Assembly (NCBI GenBank): GCA_046091665.1
Contig: JBJTCD010000077.1
Span: 1 to 19,447, forward strand
Length of the DNA stretch: 19,447 nt
Direction: 5' to 3'
Source: CAIUPE01 sp046091665
Lineage (GTDB): Bacteria; Pseudomonadota; Alphaproteobacteria; Rhizobiales; Beijerinckiaceae
Position numbers and translations under genes: made by a program. This document shows positions 1 to 6,782 of this stretch, in pieces. The notes under the pieces are model-generated. The model did no database searches and was not told where the DNA came from. It saw nothing but the letters and a program-made list of their open reading frames with translations. Every line of letters begins with the position of its first letter. The first letter of the stretch is position 1.

Positions 1-203
1 TCATTGATGCTCTGAGGCATAAGCCGCATTCGTCTCATTTAACCGTCGCCGAAGCCTTAGAATGGATTGATCGCATGAAACCGAAGCGAGCGATCCTCAC
101 AAATCTCCATGTCGATCTTGATTATGAAACATTGAAGGCAATATTGCCGCCGCATGTCGAACCTGCATTTGATGGGATGAAAATCACGGTTACGGGGAGC
201 TGA
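1..203 (+). CDS. MBL-fold metallo-hydrolase (PhnP-like), C-terminal part
   Basis: Only the last 66 codons are present, read in the frame beginning at base 3 and ending in TGA at 201-203. The visible protein contains a PHSSHLTVAEAL segment, then KRAILTNLHVDLDY, and ends with VEPAFDGMKITVTGS. A TNLHxDLDY segment followed by a PPHVEPAFDGM-like tail is typical of the C-terminus of PhnP-type metallo-beta-lactamase-fold hydrolases (COG1235 group); the His of TNLH is likely a metal ligand. The family cleaves phosphodiester bonds, often in cyclic or nucleotide-like substrates; the substrate of this member cannot be told. In related alphaproteobacteria such a gene commonly lies just upstream of mazG, which fits here. 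The N-terminal metal-binding HxHxDH part lies outside the window. Confidence 0.8.
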   Translation, partial: IDALRHKPHSSHLTVAEALEWIDRMKPKRAILTNLHVDLDYETLKAILPPHVEPAFDGMKITVTGS

Positions 204-330
204 ATATTCTTAAATTTAAGATGGATTTCATATAAAGTAATGCATTGATATAATGAGATTATCATTTTAGTTCCATAATGTTTCTTATGCGAATTATGGA
301 TAGATCACCAAAGACCAGGAAATCTGCTTC
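204..330 (+). promoter_or_regulatory. AT-rich mazG upstream region with promoter-like -10 and two dyads
   Basis: This 127-bp gap is much more AT-rich than the flanking genes. It holds a 14-bp perfect palindrome right after the upstream stop codon (208-221), a perfect TATAAT at 249-254 with only a weak -35 candidate about 16-17 bp upstream, and an 8-bp inverted repeat TCCATAAT (272-279) / ATTATGGA (293-300), whose half-site centres are 21 bp apart. The order suggests a promoter for mazG with a protein-binding dyad just downstream of the expected transcription start. The dyad region also resembles a Xer/dif site on the minus strand (see findings). A moderate Shine-Dalgarno sequence AGGA (317-320) precedes the mazG ATG. 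The promoter call is inference. Confidence 0.4.
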
Positions 331-1164
331 ATGTCGTCCCCCAAGGCCGGAAAAGACATTCAAGATTTGATCGCCATCATGGCGGCTTTGCGCACGCCCA
401 AGACCGGTTGCCCTTGGGATCTCGAACAGAGTTTCGAGACGATTGCGCCATACACAATCGAAGAAGCCTATGAAGTAATCGACGCGATCGAGCGTGGCGA
501 TATGGTGGATCTCAAAGACGAGCTGGGCGATCTTCTATTGCAGGTTGTCTTTCACGCGCGCATCGCTGAGGAAGCCAAATTGTTCGCTTTCCCCGATATC
601 GTTGAGGCCATCACCAAAAAATTGATCCGCCGACATCCGCATGTCTTTGGAAACAAGGATGCCCAGTCGCCCGCTGCGGTTGAGACGCTCTGGGACGACA
701 TCAAGGCTGAGGAAAAGGCGGAGCGTCGCGCCGCTCGTAAGGCAGCCGGTTATACGGAGAGCGAGGCGCACGCCTCTCTTCTCTCAGGCATTCCGGAAGC
801 CCTACCCGCACTCACGCGCGCGGAAAAGATACAGTCGAAGGCATCGAAGGTTGGATTTGATTGGAATGATCCGCTCGTGGTGCTCGACAAGATCGAAGAA
901 GAAACCGATGAAATTCGTGATGCGATGGCCAGCGGATCGAAAGCTGAGATCACCGAAGAGATCGGCGATCTTCTCTTCGCGGTGGTGAATCTCGCCCGCC
1001 ATCTGAAAATTGATCCGGAACAGGCTTTACGGTCTGCCAACAACAAATTCGCAAAACGATTTAATTATATAGAACACTCACTTGAAGCAAAAAATCAGCC
1101 GATCAAAGACGCCACGCTCGATGAAATGGAAGCGCTTTGGCAGGAAGCGAAAGGAAAAGTTTAA
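331..1164 (+). CDS. mazG: MazG nucleoside triphosphate pyrophosphohydrolase
   Basis: This 277-residue protein is a full-length two-domain MazG. It hydrolyses (d)NTPs to the monophosphate and pyrophosphate, a cytosolic housecleaning activity that in E. coli also influences ppGpp and MazEF toxicity. The N-terminal domain has CPWD at residues 27-30, followed by the metal-binding helices with E44, E45, E48 and then E64 and D67 (EExxE...ExxD pattern). The second MazG domain, from about residue 165, contains VGFDWNDP, then EEETDEI and EEIGDLLFAVVNLARH. The start ATG at 331 has AGGA 10 nt upstream. The gene is convergent with hflX, and a long inverted repeat fills the space between them. No key residue appears to be missing. 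Confidence 0.95.
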   Translation: MSSPKAGKDIQDLIAIMAALRTPKTGCPWDLEQSFETIAPYTIEEAYEVIDAIERGDMVDLKDELGDLLLQVVFHARIAEEAKLFAFPDIVEAITKKLIRRHPHVFGNKDAQSPAAVETLWDDIKAEEKAERRAARKAAGYTESEAHASLLSGIPEALPALTRAEKIQSKASKVGFDWNDPLVVLDKIEEETDEIRDAMASGSKAEITEEIGDLLFAVVNLARHLKIDPEQALRSANNKFAKRFNYIEHSLEAKNQPIKDATLDEMEALWQEAKGKV

Positions 1165-1167
1165 TCC

Positions 1168-1284
1168 CGTCATTGCGAGCGAACGCGAAGCAATCCAGTT
1201 GGAGTCTTAGGATAAGGCTTAAGGATGACATAGCGTTTCAAAACTATCATCAGCTGGATTGCTTCGCTCGCGCTCGCAATGACG
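1168..1284. repeat. 31-bp inverted repeat element between mazG and hflX, possible bidirectional terminator
   Basis: The left arm 1168-1198 begins CGTCATTGCGAGCG and the right arm 1254-1284 ends CGCTCGCAATGACG. The arms are reverse complements at 28 of 31 positions, with all mismatches in a short central part of the arm. They enclose a 55-bp AT-richer core. The element lies between the mazG stop (1162-1164) and the hflX stop (1289-1291) of two convergent genes, so transcripts from either side would fold it into a long stem. Repeats beginning GTCATTGCGAGCGNNNNCGAAGCAATCC are, from general knowledge, widespread dispersed palindromic repeats in many bacterial genomes. No second copy was found by eye in this window. 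Confidence 0.75.
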
Positions 1285-1288
1285 TGCG

Positions 1289-2674
1289 TTATTCTTCAAC
1301 CTTCTCCGCCTCCGGACATTTCAAAATGAGACGAGTCTCACGCTCTGGCGGAATGCGGATGAGCGTTTCGATAATGCCGTCATCGCGATCATGGCGTTCG
1401 AGAATTTCGGCATTCTCATAAAGCCAGTGAAGCCGTGCGCCGTCATCGGAGGGAATAAGAATTCGATAGGTCTTTGTGTCGCGCGCGAGCCGCGTTTCAA
1501 TCTCATTGAGAAGACCTTCAATGCCCTCGCCTGTGAGCGCTGAAACGAGAACCGGCCGCATTTCTTTTTGTCTTTGCTGCGTGATTTCAAAAAGTCGCGC
1601 GCGGTCGGACTCATCAAGCAGATCCGATTTATTCCACACTTCGATGATCCGGCTTTGATCATAGGGATCAATGCCGAGATCTTTCAGGATCGATGTGACA
1701 TCGGCCGCTTGCGCTTCGGTGTCGCCATGTGAGACATCTCGCACATGTAAAATCACGTCGGCTGAAATCACATCTTCAAGCGTTGCTCGAAAGGCAGCCA
1801 CAAGCATGGTCGGCAAATCAGAGATAAATCCAACCGTATCTGACAGAATGATCGGCGCGCCATGCGGCAATTTTGAAATACGCGCGGTCGGGTCCAACGT
1901 CGCAAAAAGCATGTTTTCAGCAAGAACATCCGCCGCCGTGATGCGGTTGAACAAAGTTGATTTTCCCGCATTCGTATAACCAACAAGAGCCACGACCGGA
2001 TAAGGCACTTTCTCGCGGCTTTTGCGATGAAGGCCACGGGTGCGTTTCACCGCTTCGAGGTCGCGTTCAATGCGCGTCATCCGTTCTTGAATGAGCCTGC
2101 GGTCAGCTTCGATCTGTGTTTCGCCCGGTCCACCCAAAAAGCCGAAGCCCCCGCGCTGACGTTCAAGATGGGTCCAAGAACGGACCAGTCGGCTTTTCTG
2201 ATAATTCAAATGCGCAAGCTCAACTTGCAGAGTGCCCTCTTTCGTCCGCGCGCGACGACCAAAGATTTCAAGAATAAGCCCGGTCCGGTCGATCACTTTG
2301 ACTTTGAGGGCGGTTTCCAGATTCCGTTGTTGAACGGGTGAAAGCGCGCAATCAGCAATCACCAGACGGATTTCTCGCTCCTCAATCAGCGCCGCGAGTT
2401 CTTCGATTTTGCCGGTGCCCATATAGGTCGCTGGCCGCAATTCGGAGAGCGGCACCAGACGGCTTTCAACGACATCAAGATCAATCGCGGCGGCTAACCC
2501 TGTTGCCTCTTCAAGTCGTGCTTGAGCGGGACGTAAATTTGTATCGGGAGCGTTAGGCCGACGGCGCGTCAGATAAGGTCCGATCACAAGAGTGCGCGTG
2601 TCTTTGGCAACATCATGTTCAATATCGGACCCGACAACGGGCCGATTGCCAAATTCATAGGGCTTAGACGCCAA
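1289..2674 (-). CDS. hflX: HflX, ribosome-associated GTPase
   Basis: HflX is a translational GTPase-like factor that binds 50S/70S ribosomes and can split stalled ribosomes under stress. The 461-residue product has the N-terminal HflX domain (about 25-140), the glycine-rich linker motif GGFGFLGGPGETQIEADRR around 175-193, and a G domain with G1 GYTNAGKST (232-240), G3 DTVGF (279-283), G4 NKSD (348-351) and a G5-like SAL (378-380), then a C-terminal domain. The start is not firm: no ATG or GTG exists near the N-terminus, and the best candidate is TTG at 2672-2674 without a clear Shine-Dalgarno sequence. The gene follows hfq after 24 bp in the same reading frame, so translation may depend on coupling to hfq. 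It is convergent with mazG. Confidence 0.93.
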   Translation of the reverse strand: MASKPYEFGNRPVVGSDIEHDVAKDTRTLVIGPYLTRRRPNAPDTNLRPAQARLEEATGLAAAIDLDVVESRLVPLSELRPATYMGTGKIEELAALIEEREIRLVIADCALSPVQQRNLETALKVKVIDRTGLILEIFGRRARTKEGTLQVELAHLNYQKSRLVRSWTHLERQRGGFGFLGGPGETQIEADRRLIQERMTRIERDLEAVKRTRGLHRKSREKVPYPVVALVGYTNAGKSTLFNRITAADVLAENMLFATLDPTARISKLPHGAPIILSDTVGFISDLPTMLVAAFRATLEDVISADVILHVRDVSHGDTEAQAADVTSILKDLGIDPYDQSRIIEVWNKSDLLDESDRARLFEITQQRQKEMRPVLVSALTGEGIEGLLNEIETRLARDTKTYRILIPSDDGARLHWLYENAEILERHDRDDGIIETLIRIPPERETRLILKCPEAEKVEE

Positions 2675-2698
2675 AGGAGGATCTTTCGCGCGTCTTGA

Positions 2699-2959
2699 TC
2701 ACTCTTTTATGACCGCGCCAGTTTCGTCAGTAGGGTCAAATAAAGTTACCGGCGAGCCTGGCATGATTGTCGAGATGGCGTGTTTATAAACCAATTGCGA
2801 ATGGCCATCCCGGCGCAGAAGAAGGCAAAAATTATCAAACCACGTGACGACGCCTTGGAGCTTCACGCCATTCACGAGGAAGATCGTGAGCGGAATTTTG
2901 GCCTTCCGAACCTGGTTGAGAAACGTATCTTGAAGATTTTGTGCCCGGTCATTTACCAT
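2699..2959 (-). CDS. hfq: Hfq RNA chaperone
   Basis: Hfq is a hexameric Sm-like protein that pairs small RNAs with mRNAs and affects their stability; in alphaproteobacteria it influences nitrogen-fixation and stress genes. The 86-residue product matches the family closely: RAQNLQDTFLNQVRK at the N-terminus, the Sm1 region IPLTIFLVNGVKLQGVVTWFDNF, and the Sm2 motif with LVYKHAIST. The tail after residue 70 is short and acidic (FDPTDETGAVIKE), as in other alphaproteobacteria. The ATG at 2957-2959 has only a weak purine-rich ribosome binding site upstream. The gene lies 124 bp downstream of ntrX and 24 bp upstream of hflX, all on the same strand. Confidence 0.97.
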   Translation of the reverse strand: MVNDRAQNLQDTFLNQVRKAKIPLTIFLVNGVKLQGVVTWFDNFCLLLRRDGHSQLVYKHAISTIMPGSPVTLFDPTDETGAVIKE

Positions 2960-3083
2960 TTTATTTCAGTCTCTTCTTATTGCTTTTTCATCCGGATTTT
3001 TAGGTAGAAATCGCGCCTCATATCGAGGCCGGAACCATTCCCACCATCCTTATGAAAACAGATAGTCGCGCAAGGCTCAAGAT
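2960..3083 (-). promoter_or_regulatory. ntrX-hfq spacer, probable hfq leader
   Basis: This 124-bp gap separates ntrX from hfq. A small dyad GCCTC (3015-3019) / GAGGC (3025-3029) sits in the middle, but no U-run follows it in the transcribed direction, so it is not a convincing terminator. The part nearest hfq is AT-rich and could hold an hfq promoter; I cannot point to clear -35 and -10 boxes. Read-through from ntrX into hfq is therefore possible. In some rhizobial genomes trkA and other genes sit in this place; none is present here. Confidence 0.3.
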
Positions 3084-4451
3084 TCAATCGATCCCGAGCG
3101 ATTTGAGTTTCCGGTGAAGTGCGGATCGCTCCATCCCGACAAACTCGGCGGTGCGAGAAATATTGTGACCGAACCGCGCGATCTGGGCGACGAGATAATC
3201 CCTCTCGAAGAGTTCCCGCGCCTCTCTCAAAGGAAGAGCCAAGAGCTTCTCCCCACCCTGCCCGCCGGCCATGGACGGCGCCGATGCACCCACATCGGAG
3301 GGCAACAGCTCGGCTGTGATTGGCGTCTCCGGATCACCGCCCGCAAGGATCAACATCCGCTCGACGCTGTTGCGCAATTGGCGGATATTGCCGGGCCAAT
3401 CATGCGCCTGCAGAACCGCCATGGCATCATCGGCAATCGCACGGGGCACTTGCCCCGTAGAGCTGCAAATCTCGTCAATGAAATGCGCGACAAGCTCCGG
3501 CACGTCTTCGCGACGCACAGCAAGTGCGGGAACCCGCAAAGGCACGACCGCAAGCCGATGAAGAAGATCTTCGCGGAAGCGCCCTGTGCGCACCTCCGCA
3601 TCCAGATCACGCGCGGTTGACGACACGATCCTCACATCGACTTCGACCTTGATGGAGCCATTCACACGCTGAAAAGATTGATTGACAAGAACCCGCAAGA
3701 TTTTGCCTTGTGTCTCTTTCGGCATATCGGCGATTTCATCGAGAAGCAGAGTCCCGCCATGCGCTTCTTCAAGCGCGCCGATGCGTTGCGGCCCCGTTCC
3801 GGCTGTCTCGATACCGAAGAGCTCCGTCTCCATAGAGTCCGGTGTGATAGCTGCCGCATTTAACACGACAAAAGGTCCGCCCGCGCGATTTGAAGATGCG
3901 TGGATCATACGCGCAGCGAGTTCTTTACCTGATCCCGACGGACCCGTGATTAGCACGCGCGAATTGGTGGCGGCTACTTTTTCAATCGATTGTCGCAATT
4001 GATTGGCGAGTTGTGATTGCCCAATTAGTGATGCCGTCTTTGGTGCGCGGATGCGTAATTCACGCACTTCACGTTTGAGCTTGAAAGTTTCCAGTGCACG
4101 ATCAGCGACCAATAAGAGCCGATCTGACTTGAAGGGCTTTTCAATAAAATCATAAGCGCCACGTTTAATCGCAGCGACGGCTGTTTCAATATTGCCGTGG
4201 CCCGAGATCATCACGATGGGAAGATCAGGATTTTGTTCTTTGACAAGATCAAGCAATTGCAAACCATCGAGGCGCGAACCTTGAATCCAAATATCAAGGA
4301 AAATTAAATTCGGCCGGCGCGCGGAAATTTCTGCAAGTGCGGAATCGGCATCGGCAGCCGTTCGACACTCAAAACCCTCGTCTTCGAGAATACCCGCAAC
4401 AAGATTGCGAATATCAGCCTCATCATCAACAATGAGAATATCAGCGCTCAT
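3084..4451 (-). CDS. ntrX: NtrX, response regulator of the NtrY/NtrX system
   Basis: NtrX is the partner regulator of NtrY, controlling nitrogen metabolism and, in some species, respiration and envelope genes. The 455-residue protein has a receiver domain (1-120) with acidic pocket D9/D10 and phosphoacceptor D53 within the NtrX-like LDIWIQGSRLDG segment, an AAA+ domain with Walker A GPSGSGKE (170-177) and Walker B LLLDEIAD (235-242), and a C-terminal Fis-type helix-turn-helix (about 430-452, ISRTAEFVGMERSALHRKL). The sigma-54 contact motif GAFTGA is absent: around residues 212-226 the protein has GIETAGTGPQRIGAL instead, as is known for alphaproteobacterial NtrX. It is therefore probably not a classical sigma-54 activator. 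Its ATG overlaps the ntrY stop (ATGA), indicating translational coupling. Confidence 0.95.
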   Translation of the reverse strand: MSADILIVDDEADIRNLVAGILEDEGFECRTAADADSALAEISARRPNLIFLDIWIQGSRLDGLQLLDLVKEQNPDLPIVMISGHGNIETAVAAIKRGAYDFIEKPFKSDRLLLVADRALETFKLKREVRELRIRAPKTASLIGQSQLANQLRQSIEKVAATNSRVLITGPSGSGKELAARMIHASSNRAGGPFVVLNAAAITPDSMETELFGIETAGTGPQRIGALEEAHGGTLLLDEIADMPKETQGKILRVLVNQSFQRVNGSIKVEVDVRIVSSTARDLDAEVRTGRFREDLLHRLAVVPLRVPALAVRREDVPELVAHFIDEICSSTGQVPRAIADDAMAVLQAHDWPGNIRQLRNSVERMLILAGGDPETPITAELLPSDVGASAPSMAGGQGGEKLLALPLREARELFERDYLVAQIARFGHNISRTAEFVGMERSALHRKLKSLGID

Positions 4452-6682
4452 GCGGCACGCGGTCCCGTCAGTGTTTGATCGAGGGGGAAGAATAAACGCA
4501 CACAGGCTCCTCTTTGGCCGTCAGGTCGATCAAGCAATTCGACGCCACCACCATGTTCTTCAAGAATCTTTCCGACAATCGCCAAACCTAAACCCGTACC
4601 ACCCACCCGCGTTGTCATATAGGGTTCAAGCAATCTTTGGCGCGCCTCGGCAGGAAAGCCTTTGCCATTATCCATAATGTCAATAGCAACCATGCCCGGC
4701 TTTTCAAAGGTTAAAGCCACATCGATTTTTGCTTTGCCCCGCTCTTCAGCAGGAACCGCTGCAATCGCTTCGGTTGCATTTTTTACAATATTTGTGAGAG
4801 CTTGCGCGATCAAACGACGATCAAAATCCGTTATCACTTGCGCCTGAGGGATCTGTTCGGAAAACTCAATTTCCGGATGCCCCACACGCATCAAAAACAA
4901 AACCTGACGAATGACGGTTACGACATCGTCGCGATCAAGAAGTGGTTTCGGCATACGCGCAAAAGATGAAAACTCATCAACCATGCGTTTGATGTCGTCA
5001 ACCTGACGGATGATTGTATCGGTACATTGATCAAAAACTTCGCGATCTTCCTGAATGACTTTTCCATATTTGCGTCTGATGCGCTCAGCAGAAAGTTGAA
5101 TGGGCGTCAGCGGATTTTTAATTTCATGCGCAATGCGTCGGGCGACATCGGCCCATGCAGAGGTGCGTTGAGCGGTCACAAGATCGGTGATGTCATCAAG
5201 CGTGACGATGACACCGGCGCCCTCTTCGCTTTCCTGTTCGATGGTAACACGAACAGTAAGTGTTCTTTCGCGCTCTGCCGTGCCGATTGAAATCTGCCCT
5301 TGAACCGGGCGCCCGCGATCAACAAAATCTTCCGGCAAGATTTCGCTAAATGCGGGAATTTCTTCCACGAGCTTTTTACTCTCAAGTGATGAGAGTTCGC
5401 GACCAAGCAATTGCTCTGCCGAGGGATTTAGGAGCGTCACACGCCCTTCTCCATCAAGACCAATGACGCCTGCGGAAACACCAGACAAAACCGCCTCAGT
5501 GAATCTTCGGCGTTTGTCCATGATCACATTGGCTTTTTGTAGATCATTCGTTTGACGGCCAAGCTCTTCGGTCATTTTGTTGAATGTATCACTCAGATGC
5601 GCAAGGTCACCTTCCCGCGATGTGACAGGAACGCGCACCGTATAATTTCCGCTTGCGACTTGGTCGGTTGCAAAAATCAAACGGCTGATGGGAGCGTTGA
5701 GCCAATTGGCGAAACTCAGACCAACCCAAACGGCCGAGAGCAGCAAGATCACTGAAATTAAAGCATACATACTCGCAAAAGCGATCTGAACGCCAAGTTT
5801 TTGCTCAGCCAACGCATCATAATAGCGTGCGGCCAATTCCGCCTGTTGTGGAAATTGTAGCGCTTTGGGATCGATTGTACGCGCAACGAGAAGATATTCC
5901 GTATCAAAGCCCGGCACTCTTACAAGAGCACGAAAAATATTACTGTTTTCTTGAAAGAGACAAATCCCATCAGTTGATTCATTTGCGGCAGCAAATTCTT
6001 CATCCTTGGGAAGTGCAAGATCCGGTAAAGCCACATTATCAATACGTTCGGTGATCGCCGAATTTTCACTCATCAGGATCGCGACAAAAAATCCAAGGAA
6101 ATAAGATCGTGTTCGCATAAATTCGCGAAACACTTCCCGGTTCTCGTCGAAGACCGGACGTGCACGCCCGAGATCCGACGCCATCAGTCGAACTTCACGT
6201 CCGATTGAGCGACATTGAAATTCTTGATAGGCGCGCGCAACACCGACAGAGGTTTGTAAAAGCTCTTTGATCTGTCCTGAAAAGGAAACGTCGATTCCGC
6301 GCTCAAGGGTCAGCCATCCAACAACCGCCACAAGAATGGCCGGCGCGGTTGCAACGAATGCGAAGAGACCAACAATACGAACATGTAGCGCTGCCGCCGC
6401 CTGTCCTCTTCGCCGCGCGACAATCAACCGCGAGGCTTCAAAACCGATAACGATCAGCAAGACACCGATCAGGAGGCCGTTAACAGTGAAGAGCGTGATC
6501 ACCACATCGCGCGTCGGGACCACGGGAACAAAATTGGCAAGCACCAAGAAGGTCGCCATCGCGGAAAGGAGCGCGAGGACGACGGTGGTGATACCCAGAA
6601 AGCTGCGCCAGAACGACGAGAGACGGATCGCGGCCCGACGCCCGGCAACCGGCTCACGCGCTGGAAAGCGCATTAAGGCCAT
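4448..6682 (-). CDS. ntrY: NtrY, membrane-bound sensor histidine kinase
   Basis: NtrY senses an envelope, redox or nitrogen-related signal and phosphorylates NtrX. From the start chosen here the protein has 744 residues: transmembrane segments near 28-51, 60-82, 103-125 and 300-324, a periplasmic region between the third and fourth, HAMP (about 325-377), PAS (about 390-500), HisKA with H519 in RIAHEIKNPL, and a HATPase domain with N-box NIVKNATEA (631-639), DNGKG (671-675) and GGTGLGLA (694-701). The reading frame stays open 75 codons further upstream, to 6907, inside ntrC. I prefer ATG 6680-6682 because GGGAG lies 8 nt before it and the first membrane segment then follows at a normal distance. 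The stop overlaps the ntrX start by ATGA. Confidence 0.94.
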   Translation of the reverse strand: MALMRFPAREPVAGRRAAIRLSSFWRSFLGITTVVLALLSAMATFLVLANFVPVVPTRDVVITLFTVNGLLIGVLLIVIGFEASRLIVARRRGQAAAALHVRIVGLFAFVATAPAILVAVVGWLTLERGIDVSFSGQIKELLQTSVGVARAYQEFQCRSIGREVRLMASDLGRARPVFDENREVFREFMRTRSYFLGFFVAILMSENSAITERIDNVALPDLALPKDEEFAAANESTDGICLFQENSNIFRALVRVPGFDTEYLLVARTIDPKALQFPQQAELAARYYDALAEQKLGVQIAFASMYALISVILLLSAVWVGLSFANWLNAPISRLIFATDQVASGNYTVRVPVTSREGDLAHLSDTFNKMTEELGRQTNDLQKANVIMDKRRRFTEAVLSGVSAGVIGLDGEGRVTLLNPSAEQLLGRELSSLESKKLVEEIPAFSEILPEDFVDRGRPVQGQISIGTAERERTLTVRVTIEQESEEGAGVIVTLDDITDLVTAQRTSAWADVARRIAHEIKNPLTPIQLSAERIRRKYGKVIQEDREVFDQCTDTIIRQVDDIKRMVDEFSSFARMPKPLLDRDDVVTVIRQVLFLMRVGHPEIEFSEQIPQAQVITDFDRRLIAQALTNIVKNATEAIAAVPAEERGKAKIDVALTFEKPGMVAIDIMDNGKGFPAEARQRLLEPYMTTRVGGTGLGLAIVGKILEEHGGGVELLDRPDGQRGACVRLFFPLDQTLTGPRAA

Positions 6683-6782
6683 CTGTATCACTCCCGAAAA
6701 TCCGCTCGGCGCAAAAGCAACCGCAAGACTGATGCAATAGTGCAACAGTCGGGATAAGCAACTGAAAAAAGAAGGCGTGACC
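6683..6782 (-). promoter_or_regulatory. ntrC-ntrY spacer with a strong symmetric dyad
   Basis: The 100-bp gap between ntrC and ntrY contains an inverted repeat with arms GACTGATGCA (6727-6736) and TGCAACAGTC (6741-6750), matching at 9 of 10 positions around a 4-bp centre ATAG. In the transcribed direction it could form a hairpin between ntrC and ntrY, or act as an operator or promoter element for ntrYX. No U-run follows at once, so a simple intrinsic terminator is unlikely. The minus strand reads TTGCACTATTGCATC, which shares a TGCACTA half with the enteric NtrC site but lacks its normal second half. The ribosome binding site GGGAG of ntrY lies at the downstream end of this gap. Confidence 0.5.

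Noticed and set aside
3015..3029. GCCTC/GAGGC hairpin between ntrX and hfq as a terminator
   Set aside because: Only a 5-bp stem and no U-run in the transcribed direction.
6267..6740. 157-codon plus-strand open frame opposite the N-terminal part of ntrY
   Set aside because: Low-complexity Arg/Thr/Ala product typical of an antisense frame of a membrane-protein gene; no domain or start signal.
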